This document shows, in pieces, positions 12,231-23,316 of a DNA stretch of 64,000 nt (positions are counted from its first letter, which is position 1; each line of letters opens with the position of its first letter). This DNA is from Moniliella sp. 'wahieum' (taxonomy: Eukaryota > Basidiomycota > Moniliellomycetes > Moniliellales > Moniliellaceae): positions 1-64,000 of the forward strand of contig RSEE01000008.1 of assembly GCA_003971905.1 (NCBI GenBank), read 5' to 3'. The translations under genes and the position numbers were made by a program. The notes under the pieces are model-generated. The model had not been told where the DNA came from. It did no database searches and saw only the letters and a program-made list of their open reading frames with translations.

Positions 12231-12670
12231 GTTCGCTAGCTCGATGGAGGTGGTGGTGAAACGTACGGAACGAGGGGAGGCGCGCGGCCGAGGGCCCCAA
12301 GCTCAGGCTCAAGCTTCACGGCTGGCTCAAAGGCGCTGCTGCCTCATGAGCGCATGAGCGCAAGAGCAGACAAGCCGAGGCGGAATTATGAAAAAAACCA
12401 GGGCCTGCACGGGGCCAGTGTCTATTCCGCTGCGGTGGACGAGGCGCTGCGTCACGCGTCATCCTTTCATTGCATCACTGAGTGAGGGGCCCAGGCCGCT
12501 GATCGATCGCTGAGCCACGGATCAAAGTGGTTAGCCCTGGCGCGGACTGGAGATGGATGGTCGATGGAGGGCGGCGAGCATCATCGGCAGCTTGCCCAGA
12601 CAACACTTGCGCGTGCTGCCTATCCTCTGTCCCCACGTGCACTTGTGTGTCTGCCGCTGCCTGGCCCAAC

Positions 12671-14117
12671 ATGCGTAAGAAGCTGGTGCTCATGGGGCGC
12701 TCTGGGTGCGGGAAGACGTCGATGCGCAGCGTGATCTTTTCTGGCTACCGTCCCAACGACACTGCCCGGCTCGGTACCACCGTCGGCCTCGAACATACTC
12801 ACATCAACTTTCTTACCAGTCTCAAGCTCAATCTGTGGGACTGTGGCGGGCAGGACAGCTACATTGAGCTGGCTCAACCGAAAAGCAGATGAGATCTTCA
12901 CGGGAGTGCAATTGCTTGTCTATGTGTACGACGTGCGCGGGGATCAATTCGAGATGTCTCTGGATGAGAACTACTTCCGGTAGGTGCAGTGACGTTGCGA
13001 CGTTTTGGTCCCGATCTTCCAGGTGCCAAGGACTAACGATCTGGGGCAGAGATTGCGTCAACGTACTGCAGCGTTTGTCCCCTGGCACACCAGTCATCTG
13101 TCTGCTGCACAAGATGGACCTGATTCGGGAGGAGGACCAGAACGAGGTGTTTGAAAGTGTCAAGGCGCGCCTTGAGGGGCGAGGCGATCCTCGACTGAAA
13201 GGCCGCTTTGAGTCCCCCAACGTCCGCTACTTTCCTACTAGTATCCATGATGAATCGCTTTACAAGGTATGCACCCTCCCCCCTCGCTCTACCCTTGACA
13301 CCGGTCCGGCTGACAACGCCTCGACCAGGCTTGGTCGCGCATCATGCGTACCCTGATCCCCGAGTACGTTGAGGCCCTCGAGTACCGATTGTCGAACCTA
13401 GCCCGCGGCTGCTCTGCCGCCGAAGTAGTGCTTCTGGAATACTCGACCTTACTTTTGATCGCTCGCAGCACGGCGCATGAGGATGTGCAACGGGGAGAGC
13501 AAGAGGAAGGGCGGTCACCGAGCGGGTCCAACGGCGCGCGGTCGAGCACCAGCTCGCCGTATGACTCGGATTCATCAGGATTGGACGATGATTCGACCCC
13601 ACACAGCATGGGGAGCATCAGCAGCAGCTCGGACAACGCCTTTTCCGACTCGGGGCTTTTCCAACGGCATTCTCAGCCCCAATCGATTCGAGACAATTAC
13701 GACTATGGTCAAAAAGCTGCGCGAGGTGACACGGTGCGTCTGCTTCCCAAACCTCGACCCCCCCCCCCGTTTGGTACTTTGCTTGAGGCCACTTACTTAC
13801 CAAGCACCTGCCCAACCAACCCATTGTGAGATACAGGAGGCAGCAGTCCAACTTTGCTGGATTCGAGATTCGGACAGGCGCATTTACCGCGTACATGGAC
13901 CAGCTCACCCGCCACATGATCATACTCGTCGTGGTGGCTGATCCCAGTATCGGTACGTTGTGCTATTGGCATGGAGGTGGAAGAATAGGTGCGGACTTGG
14001 CGGGGTGGGCGCTGACCATACCATTGTTGTCCGTTGGTAGAGTTGCCTGCGATCAAGATCAACGTCGACATGTCCCGAGCCGAGTTCAGGAGGCAAGAGG
14101 ACGAGAGCTTGACGTAG
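12671..14117 (+). CDS. GTR1: Rag-family GTPase RagA/B (Gtr1)
   Basis: Small GTPase that, as a heterodimer with RagC/Gtr2, relays amino-acid sufficiency to TORC1 at the vacuole or lysosome. The N-terminus [20 protein letters not shown] is the Rag P-loop; LWDCGGQD is the switch II G3 motif and LLHKMDL the G4 motif. The C-terminal roadblock half is recognisable ([49 protein letters not shown]). Introns: 12980-13049 (branch GACTAACG), 13267-13328, 13734-13836 and 13953-14040. A two-base loss near 12873 moves the frame between QDSYIE and [11 protein letters not shown] Ser/Asp-rich insertion of about 75 residues (13495-13690) splits the C-terminal domain; human RagA lacks it. Product is about 400 residues, against about 310 in RagA. 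Confidence 0.93.
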
Positions 14118-14730
14118 ACAGCAGGCTGCCGGAGGTTCCCTCCAGGCGGCTTGCGCCAATAAAATCTCATCTCCCAGAGCACCTGGCCCTGCCATTGCCA
14201 TCGCCAGAGTAGGCGGTGGAAGGGCGGGAGAAGTTAGCTAACCGCAGCACGTGACGGCGTGGGCGTGGCAACCAGAACCCGCAGGGACGGAGCGCGGTGG
14301 GTGGCTGGTGATCGTGACGCGTGAGGACCAGCGGTGGTGCGTGCGCCTGCGGGAGTATGTATGTGGCGGTCGCGTGAAAGCGGCTGTGGTTGGGTCTTAC
14401 ATTTTCCATCGGCCCAGTGTGCGCAGTGTTTGAGTTTTCCCAACACACCAGCACCCAGCACCGCACTACCGCACCCCAGCACCCCAGCACCACTCGCACC
14501 GGGACGGAAGTGCGAGTTATAGCTACAGTTGCTGATGATCGGCACGTGTGCTTCTCTGGCGCACCCCCTGCAGGCGCGCTGCTAGGCTGGCAGATTCCAG
14601 ATGACGTAACCCCCGCTATGCGTTGCCTTTCCTCCAGCCTCTGTCTTCGCCTTTGGCCCACCACCGCTTCCAGCGCCTGCGCGTCGGCCCCGCCCGCGAC
14701 CCCTCGCCCTTGCCCTTGCCCTTGCCCACG
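14118..14730. other. Intergenic / promoter of phosphotransferase gene
   Basis: 613 bp between two plus-strand genes. It contains a CAGCACC/CACCCCAG array (about 14445-14495) related to the heptamer array at 9112-9141, then pyrimidine-rich leader sequence just before the ATG. No gene seen. Confidence 0.55.
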
Positions 14731-16301
14731 ATGGCCGTGCTGGACTACATCCCCGCCTCGCGCCGCGCCAACCTGTGGAACTACCGCTACAGCGGCACCG
14801 ACAAGTCGCTCCTGAGCAAGCACCTGCTTGGGCCCTACTGGACCTGGCTCGTCTCCTTCTTCCCCACCTGGGTTGCGCCCAACACCCACCCTCTCCGGCT
14901 TGGTCTTGATCGCCATCAACCTCCTCACCCTCTTCTGGTACGACGCCTCGATGCAGGCTGGCACTGCGGCCCAGGAGATCAAGATCGTGTCTCTTCCCCA
15001 AGCCATCACAGAGCATGCGTCCCGCGGCGGCCTGCCTCCGGTCCGGCCTCTCTGGCCTAGCTATGGCGTGCCCAAGAGCGTCCTCACTGCTGAGCCTGCC
15101 AATGGCATCTCTTTTTCTTCCCTCCTCACTGGCAAAGGCGGGGCATTACCCGTTCCCACTTGGCTCTATCTCACGTAAGTTCATTCGCCTCTTCCTGTGT
15201 GTCATTGGCCTCACCGCTAACTTGGACAGCTTTTCGGTGGGGTTGTTCATGTACCAATCTCTCGACTCGATTGATGGAAAGCAGGCCCGGCGTACAGGCA
15301 TGGCCGGCCCTTTGGGTGAAATGTTTGATCACGGTTGCGACGCGCTCAACACGACCCTGGAGTGCATTCTCTGCTGCCAGGCTCTTAATGTCGGGCGCAG
15401 CTACTGGACCATCATGTCTATGATTGCAACCTTGTCCAACTTTTATCTGACGACCTGGGAGGAATACCATACTGGCACCCTTTATCTTTCCGCGTTCAGT
15501 GGCCCGGTGGAGGGCATCCTGCTCATCTGCGCCGTCTATGCACTTACGAGTTTGTTTGGTGGCCCCGCTTTCTGGGACCGCGGACTACTGGACATCACCC
15601 AACTGTACCGCCTTGACTTTGTCCAGTCATCGCCCGCCTTGCTCCGGTTCAACTATCCGCTGAACGAACTATTCTTGGCCCTGTCAGGGGTAGGACTGTT
15701 GGTCAACGTGTTGACGAGCTATGGCAATGTGGCCGTGTCACGCAAGCACCGGGGTCTGTCGGCTGTCACGCCAGTGTTGGGCTACTGCCATTTGTGGTGC
15801 AAGTAGTGGCGGTTTCCACCTGGTTCACCGCGCAAAAGTCCCAGATCATGGCCGATCCGTACACCTTCATTCCTTTCTGCCTCTTTTGGGGCATGGCATT
15901 TGCCTACAATGTCGGTCTCATGATTGTGGCCCATGTGACGCAGGCTCCATTCCCTACTGGAACCTGATGCTGGTATGGATCTGCCTTGGGGGGCCGATGC
16001 TCGCTTCTCCCTGGTGCAGTCCTCTCCGATGACCATCCGGTACGCCATCTATGGCTCCTTGCTTTTCGCCACAGTTCTCTATCTCCATTTTGCGCATTAT
16101 GTCATTACTACCATTACCACTGAATTTGGCACGGCCTGCTTCAAGGTCATCCCTCCCAAAAAGCGGCCAGACTCGCCCGCGAATGCTAACGGTGCATCGG
16201 CCATCGTCCCTCCCGTGGCTGCCACCGGTACAGCTGCCAATGGTACTGCTGCTTCGACGTCTGTCGCCCCCTCTGGTTCGCAACTACACAAGCGGGCCTA
16301 G
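14731..16301 (+). CDS. Choline/ethanolamine phosphotransferase (Cpt1/Ept1)
   Basis: Last step of the Kennedy pathway: joins CDP-choline or CDP-ethanolamine to diacylglycerol in ER/Golgi membranes. The CDP-alcohol phosphatidyltransferase motif DG-x2-AR-x8-G-x3-D-x3-D is complete in DGKQARRTGMAGPLGEMFD followed by HGCD. The N-terminus (RANLWNYRYSGTDKSLLSK) and the many hydrophobic segments match Cpt1/Ept1. The intron at 15175-15229 has donor GTAAGT and branch GCTAAC. About 55 extra residues (roughly 14950-15140) lie before the catalytic motif. Frame breaks occur near 14885, 15785, 15945 and 15992 (a G6 run). The C-terminus is Ala/Thr/Ser-rich and ends LHKRA. Substrate preference cannot be read from the sequence. 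Confidence 0.9.
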
Positions 16302-16619
16302 TAGCAACCTTCGAAAAGACGGGTTGAGTTTGGCTAGGCCTGGTGTGCTCGCATCTTTCATCCCGTATATCCCCCCCCCCCCCCCCCCCCGATGCTGCAC
16401 TTGCAATTCAATTCATGGCCTTTCTGATGAGCCCTTTGGCCTTACTGGCCTTACCAAAAAGTAATTTGTTGACTGAATTCACTGCTTCGTTGGACCGGTA
16501 GCAGATAGTTGTCTGCTCTTTACTACGTTGTGGCCGAGCGGGGTTTTTTCAGTCGACAGTAGAACTTAGGCTCCGAGCCAAAGAGTGCGGTTGCTTGGCT
16601 TTTCCACTAACCGCGCCCG
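16302..16619. other. Downstream intergenic DNA with poly(C) run
   Basis: Follows the phosphotransferase stop. It carries an uninterrupted run of 20 C at 16371-16390, far longer than other mononucleotide runs nearby. Nothing else is recognisable. Confidence 0.7.
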
Positions 16620-17850
16620 GTCAGTCCACCTTCTCCAGCGTCACCCCGCCAAGCGCATCTCGGCCCGAAGCGCGTTGGCACGCCCTCAATCGCCTGCAGC
16701 CCGATGAGGAAACCGAGATTTGACCGTTCCCCATGAAACAGCACGGGAGATCGGAAATCCACTGGGTAAATGGAACCTCATTTCATATGGACCAAAAGGC
16801 AGGCCATGTGGGATAGCATTGTGCCCACGGATAAGTGTTTTTGGCTCATCAGGCGTCCATCCTGCTGCCAGATCTGCTCAGGCAATGGGCACACAGGGAC
16901 GACTGGTGCAGCCCCGCTGAAGATAGGATTTCGTTGGTCCTTTTCACACTGCTTTGACTTGAACGGACCAGAGCGGACCGTACCAGTCTGATAATGAATA
17001 CAGGTGATGCCAGGTTACATTTGCCGACCAGTTTGCCGTACAATAACTGGGGTGAAACATCAATTAGCGCACAGCAACCAGACCTGCTTCACCCGTTGTA
17101 TCGTTAGTGCCCCTGTCTGTCCTCGCAACGGGGCTGGAAAGTGACGATTCGTGATACGTTGCCGGGTCACACGCATATCGAAATAGTATACGTTGACGTC
17201 GTTCTTCTCCTGCTGCATGGTATAACCACAAATGTGAGTCTCTAGAGCATGCCCAGGCTGATTGCCACAACCTTATTGCCACGATCGCATGTCAAAGGTT
17301 TTGTAACGTAAATGGCGTGAGAATCAATGTAGTACGGTTCGAGGCGCAAGATGGGGTCCCCTTCAATCCTCACTGCTTGGGTCGGCACAGTGTCATCGAA
17401 GAAACCGAGTCGAGCAGATAGGTTCGACGCCTGCCCTTGGTAGAAAAGACAGGCTGGATCTCAACTCAGGATTCGAGAACATTCGCGACGCGAAGGGAAA
17501 AAGATATCAGTTTAGATGAACAGCCGTGGTGCCTAAAGACGTACCATTTCCACCACTGTTCCAGCAACAGGTGAACCACATTTCGGGTGTACGTGGTTCC
17601 TACTTTCTTGACAAGTCGCGGGGCTGGACTGTGGATCAGTTTGCGCCCTTTCGTATGAACCGCGCTGTACGTGGGGACAGGATACACCGCAGGTATCCTC
17701 GACTTGGTGAATGTCATCAGTGACAGGACCAGCTTCGTGAGCTCTCGCGGCACATACTTTGTGGTAAACACACCTGGATGATATTGATGACAGCAATGAA
17801 CGGGTTCGGAAAAAGGGCGCGAGAACATATTGCTAGTAATCGGGCAGAGG
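16620..17850 (-). pseudogene. Decayed protein-coding remnant, family unknown
   Basis: Several minus-strand stretches read like protein but in different frames and with stops between them. In order from the high end they include TYTRNVVHLLLEQWWKWYVF, RLGFFDDTVPTQAVRIEGDP, LRLEPYYIDSHAIYVTKPL, THICGYTMQQEKNDVNVYYF, GAAPVVPVCPLPEQIWQQDG and FRSPVLFHGERSNLGFLIG. The breaks are denser than in the housekeeping genes, and some ends do not join by a single base change, which suggests true decay. I do not recognise the family. A recently dead subtelomeric gene or a transposon-encoded protein are both possible. Confidence 0.35.
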
Positions 17851-18424
17851 CAGCGTATTGTTTCCGACAGACCCTCAATACAGAGCCGGAGATTACGAAG
17901 GAGTGCGTCTTCTTGCGAGGAACCAGGCTTTGGGGCGCTCTGAGTTGATCGCCGCTCTGGCTTGGATCCGGCATGCAGCTCCGATGCCGCTTCTCGGGTT
18001 CGGTATGCGGGCCAGCCGACTGGGCAATGCCCGTTTCAGCGTTGTTTTACATCCAGACATCTTCCACATCACCATTCTGCGTGGGAGACCAAGGGGGCGA
18101 CCTAGAGAGGAGCCGAGGGGGTAAATTCAGGGGAGATCACGTCTGACATAATGTCGGATGGGTCAGCAGAGATAGGTATGCGCTCGCCGGTTGGAACCAG
18201 ATGAGATCGTGCTTGCGCGCCGGCGCGCATTGTGCGCGAATGAGATCTGCTGCAGTGTCCGGTGTTGCAGCTGGGTTATTGGACGGGACCCAGCGTGCTG
18301 ACTGATATGACTTTGGTGACATCAGACGTCACTGTGTCGAAAAGACGAGTACGGGTATCGACGACATCCGATGCACATCCAATAGCTGGCAGTGTAGGGC
18401 ATTCTTGCAGCCGAATATAGCTGA

Positions 18425-19080
18425 AGCCTTGTCCGCTATCTTGGTGCCGTAGTATCCTCGCGTCGTCATAACCAAGGGGGAAAACGGCCTCTTGAGTGCG
18501 TCCCTGGTACTTGGCGTTCTTGTCGCATTCTGCTTGTTCCAGCAGCCGAAGCAGCTCCTTCTCCCGGCGTTCCAATGGCGTCGCGGTGCTCTCATGCACC
18601 ACCCTCCGGTACGCGCTCTGCGCCTCTTGCGTTCCCGTGTCGCGCAGCGTGTGGTCCACCTCTATTCCTAATCATCTGATTGCTCCAGGCCCCATCACGC
18701 AGTAGTCGGTGCGCTGTGCCCTCCGTCCGCACCTCGTCCCATCCTCTTCCTCCACAGTAGCTTCGTTGTGGATGTGGGTGTCGGGGATGGAGCGCACGAG
18801 CTGGAGAATGGGCCACCGCACTGCATCATGCACCGCACCAAGCTTGGCCTGGGTGCGGGCGCAAGCCATGATGTGCTCCGGGGAGGACATGACGCCGCAC
18901 TTACACATGCTGCGCGTGGAGCGGCACAGCGTGTGGAGCTGGAGACCAACCTGAACCTGCTTGTCAGAGAGCCGGAGGCACGGGGCGGATGGAATGGCGG
19001 AGAGCCAATTGTGGCTCAGCGGGTTGCTGTGCTCAACCACATGGCAACCATCCGCAGCGTCCAGCTTCTGGTGCAGCTCT
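18425..19080 (-). mobile_element. C-terminal fragment of a non-LTR retrotransposon-like ORF
   Basis: Minus-strand protein with a zinc-knuckle-like CKCGVMSSPEHIMAC, then AVHDAV, a broken GTR-PD region, VDHTL, and EQAECDKNAKYQGR followed by FPL-MTTRGYYGTK. This order (Cys/His knuckle, HD, PD, K-Y, F-P-x-V, G-x-x-G) resembles the C-terminus of reverse-transcriptase proteins that carry a restriction-like endonuclease domain; that assignment is by family pattern only. Frames break at least twice. The distal part is about 90% identical over about 110 bp to 62511-62625, which lies in the opposite orientation. No reverse transcriptase core is present, so the copy is 5'-truncated near 19080, where AACGTTTAAC simple repeat begins. 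Confidence 0.55.
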
Positions 19081-19593
19081 TACTTAAGTTTAACGTTTAA
19101 CCCCTTCTGGCGGCGCCCGCCTGTGGCACCGGTGGCTGTGGCTGTGGGCTGGAAACGTACAAAACGGAACAGGGCCACTTGCTGCGACAAACTGCTCGCG
19201 CAGGCACTTGACAATGAGTACGTTTGGTATGCGTATAGGAGAGTAGTGGTGGTGGTAAATACCATCAGGTGCCTCTCAGGTGGAGGCATCAGGCACGTCA
19301 GTCATCAGGTCTGAGCCTCCGGCCTTGTCGAGGCGTGCTAACAAATCGCAGCAAAAAGAAGCCTTAGTATCAAGTTGTAAATTTCAAACGCCTTGATTGG
19401 TTGGTCAGAGCGCCACATTGCTTGTTGCGCCGAGTGTCTGATCGTCACACGACTCCCGCAAAGCCATTGTTCTGTAAAAAAAATCGACGGTACAGATACC
19501 GACACCGATTATCGGCAATGCTCTCTACATATCAGAACCTCAGAGCCTCCGGCCAGAGCCTCCGGCCCCTCAGTCCTCAGGGTCTCAGGCTTT

Positions 19594-19770
19594 GTAGAGG
19601 ACCAGAGAGCAGGCGGTTGATGGTGTGTATTGCGTTGTACAAGAGCTATAGGGGCTAGAGAATATTCCTTCCTGTGGACCTGCCCGCCAGGAAGGAATAT
19701 TGGAAGGATTGAACGGAAGGTTCCGGACTGGGGCTACCGCCACCACGTACACACGTGTGGCGTCACAGGT
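19594..19770. repeat. Dispersed hairpin repeat, copy B
   Basis: Second copy of the repeat at 563-735. It contains a perfect 14-bp inverted repeat: AATATTCCTTCCTG (19661-19674) and CAGGAAGGAATATT (19688-19701) with a 13-base loop. Flanking blocks (GACCAGAGAGCAGGC before, GGGCTACCG and GTGTGGCG after) line up with copy A. It is non-coding. A CTCCGGCC/CCTCAGG cluster lies immediately upstream. Confidence 0.6.
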
Positions 19771-22762
19771 CTGAGCTTGGGCCTGAGCCTCAGGTAGCTG
19801 TGGGGAGGGGCTTACAGCTCACGCGCTCAGCGCTCACATGTCACAGCCCTTCAAGATTTAAAAAATGCTTTTCGGCCTCAGACCCCCGCCGTACTCACAA
19901 TGCGCTCCCATCTCAAGAGCACAGCAAAAAGCCAGAAACAAGGGGAAGCGAATCCTGGAACAGGTAACCGTCAGTAACGTACTAATCGAACTAATCCTTT
20001 TTTGTGGCGGCTTGGTGGGAACAGATAGATGCATGATGCATGTTGGGACAGGAGCGCAGGAGCAGGCAGGAGCGCCAAGCTGGATGGCAGACGGTCTCCG
20101 GTAGCCCGGGAACAGGGGTCCCCAGCGGGAATGCAGCGGAGCTCTGTGGCACTTGCCACCGTGGTGATGTGAACAGGTGAACGTGTTCAACGTTTAGTTC
20201 AACGTACTTAACGTTCAGTTGAACTAACCTTGTGAACCAGTGACCGGGACCCAGGCCCCAGGACTACAACCGGTAACCGGTAACCGGTGACCAAAAAAGA
20301 TCTGAGATCTCAGCCCTTCTGAGATGTGAGAAGATGTGAGACTCTGAGATGAGAGAGAGGCCACAGCCTGAGGCCCCTGGAGCGCGGAGACTTGAGGTTG
20401 AGTCACTCCAGTCTCTGGTCAGATCTCAGATCTCAGAGCTAATCAGCTAGTCACTAGTCAGGCCTCGGCTTCAGGCCACTCACGCGTCACGCCTCAGCCT
20501 CACCGACTTCACCGGTTAGTGGCTATTAGTGGGGAGCCATGCTGCATGCTAGCCATGTGCGATGGCAGGCACATAAGAGCGCACAGCACCACCGACGTGG
20601 CGCATGAGCCTCACGCCTCACGCCTCACCGGTGGTGAATGCTCGTTCATCGTCATCGATCATCCGTCGACATCCTTGTCCAACGTCCACCCATCCAACCT
20701 TCTGCAACGTGCGTTCAACACGTTCAACGTTCAATTGAACGTTGAGATCAACATCAATCCAATCCCACTCGCTCCAAACTTGGCTCGACATGCCATTGAA
20801 GATTGACATTGATATTGATCCTGCAACAAGTCGCCGGTCACCAAGTCACCGGCGTCTAACGCCTGACGTCGCTTAACGTTTAACGCTTACACGTAGCGCG
20901 TAACGCCCAACGCCTAACGCCTATCGACTATCGCTTCTACCCACCACACGACCGCTCGCGGCAAAACGTCGAGAAGCAACAGCTCAAGCTGAACGCTGAG
21001 GCGCTGAGGTGGGTTTAAAGGTCCTTAAAGCTTAAGGTCTAAGGTCTAAGATCTAAGGCCTGCTGTGGCCCTGAGGCTCTGAGTGCAAGACCAGGCGAGA
21101 CCTGAAAGCTCTGGTGCATGATGCTTTTGAAGAGCGAGTGGGGCCATCAGGCATCATGCATCATGCATCAACGTCAACGCACCAACCATTTCCTATTTTA
21201 AAGCGTTCTCCACGTTCATTGATCATCGATCATCATGTTCATGCAGCATCAACGACATTGTCGTCGACATCGGTGGGAGACTTGGAAAGCGTGGAAAGTT
21301 CCAGCATGGAAAGCTTGGTGGCCTGCTTACGCGCACGCGCGTCCTGGTCATGCGATTCAATAAGAAAAGCAGTGGCGCTCGTAACTAGTAACTAGTAAGA
21401 AGCTAGAACGCATGTCGAATTGCACAGTTGCTTGGCCAAAGAGGCTAGGAGTATGTAGGTGGAGAAGCAGGAGCTCTGGGGGACTATCTAGTGCTCCGCG
21501 CTTAGAGTAGTATAAAGTAATTCAGTACTCACTCAGAACTTCAAGTACTTAGGATTCAATATTCAGTGGCGGCGTCGGAGGGACCGAAGGCACCCTGGGC
21601 GAGGGTGTGGTGGGTGGTGGGGTTCTAAAGAAGGAGTTCGTGGGGGTGGGCAGAGCAGTGCATGGTTGCAGGCTCGCCCTAGGCCTCAGGGCCTCAGGGC
21701 TTCAGGCTCAGGGCGTCACGCGTCAGTACTCAGTGTAGGTAGACCGAGTACAGAGTGGAGCGTACCAGCCCAGCCAGGCCGTCTGAGAACCCAGAGAATT
21801 GAAACAGGCGGAGCAGGGCGGAGAAGCGCGGCGGGTACGGAGCAAGAAGACAAAAACCAAGCACGGAAACGAGTGGCGAGAGGCGAGAGGCGAATGGTCG
21901 GTGAAGATGTGAATGATAGTGGGGAGGGTGATGCATGATGGGCGGGGCGGGTGAGGAAGAGTTTTCGAGGCGGGGAGAGGAGAGGAGCGCTACTCGGTAC
22001 GAGGTGTGCCGCGAAAATTCTTACGTTATCCAGCCGGAGCGCCAGTCTTTGGCTGCTATCTGGGGCAGCACGCTCCGATGGATGAGATCGATGATCGCTG
22101 GTCTGAGCGATCTGAGCTCGAGAGCGCGTGAGCGCTGAGAATCGAGCAGTACGCTACCGAGCCTGTGGAGATGGGAGATCAGCTGGCGCTGCCAGTGCCG
22201 TGCCCAACACATGCCACGCCACGCCACGCCACGCCAGCCATGGCGGTGGGAGGCAGCAGAGAGGAGGTGTACGTTGCCAGACGCGCCTGGGGCGGCTCGG
22301 GTGGCATCTGTGGCCCATAGGCTCTGCCAGTGCTCGGCTCCGGGCCCCTTCTCACCTTGTCTGGGATCTGAGCCACGGACAGGTGGCTGGACAGGCAGGG
22401 TCCGCTGGGGTCCTCTTCTTCCGGCCCCTTGTCGTGCAAGCAGTGGGCCACTCACCGCGCTGCCGCGCACTAGCCCGCACCAACTCCACGCAGACGTGCA
22501 ACATTTTGCCAACGTTCACCGGTCACCGACCGTTCAGCGTCCGACACCTGCAGCCCGCCGACCGTCTCTTATACCGCCTCCGTCCATCCCCCGGCCCCGG
22601 CCCCCTCCCCTTCCTCCTCTTCTTCGCCCGACCATAACCCCTTCTCCCCCTCCAGCCAGCGGACAGACATACCCGCGCGCGTTCGCTCCTCTTCACTTGT
22701 CTGCTTGAACGTTCCTCCCCAACCTCTTCTTTTCCAGCCCCCAACTTCGCTTTGCTCGCACC
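19771..22762. repeat. Mosaic of short palindrome-containing repeats
   Basis: Nearly 3 kb without a gene, made of small clusters in which a 6-bp palindrome recurs every 7-10 bases: AACGTT (20180-20220, 20705-20745, 20865-20885), ACCGGT/GGTAACC (20269-20292), AGATCT (20298-20312, 20421-20438), ACTAGT (20450-20460), ATGCAT (21150-21170) and AGGTCTA repeats (21035-21060). The last few hundred bases become pyrimidine-rich and probably form the promoter of the next candidate gene. Confidence 0.6.
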
Positions 22763-23316
22763 ATGAACGCCTACGCTTCCGACTTTTCGGCACCTTCTGC
22801 ATGCCCTTTTTGGGCCAATGTGCGTCCCAACCTGCCCCCTCTGTCCCAGCCCTGTGTCTTTTGCGTATTGACCCACCGCCTGGCTTTCCCGCAGTCCGCA
22901 TCTGCCAAATCTCTGCACCTGTGCCTGCTTGGACCACCGTTTCGGCTGTGGCTGGGACGCTGGTGAATTTGACCACTCGGACCAGGACGTGGACGATGCT
23001 GCTGCGGCGGCCGCGGCGGAGCGGCGCAAGCAAGCCCGCCTGGCCAAGAAGGGGGGGACCGAGCATGACCCCCTCCGCCAGCTACGCGCCCACGGCTGAA
23101 CCCGACACTTCTGCCGATGAGAAGCAACACTCCGACACGGAGGCAGAGGCCAAAGTCGAGCCCAAGCCCGAGGCTGAGACCACGCCGAACCCATTGTTCC
23201 TGTCCACCAACCATCGGCGGATCACCACCCCTCTCCGCCGAGCCAGTAATTCTCCGCCCAAGATACCGCGTACCCCGCATTCAACCCCGAGGTCGTTTAA
23301 TGATGTACTTGGGTGA
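22763..23316 (+). CDS. Small Cys-rich protein, possibly AN1-like zinc finger
   Basis: A coding-like region in pieces. ATG at 22763 begins MNAYASDFSAPSACPFWA. Downstream in other frames come CVPTCPLCPSPVSFA, LCTCACLDHRFGCGWDAGEF, a poly-Ala/basic helix AAAAAAAERRKQARLAKKGG, and an acidic then Ser/Pro-rich tail (AEPDTSADEKQHSDTEAEAK ... FNDVLG). The Cys/His spacing and the CPLC block recall AN1-type stress proteins (Cuz1/ZFAND2), but the full C-x2-C array cannot be laid out. An intron (GTGCGT ... CCGCAG, about 22820-22896) or frameshifts, one at the G7 run near 23047, must join the parts. Exact structure is uncertain. Confidence 0.35.
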
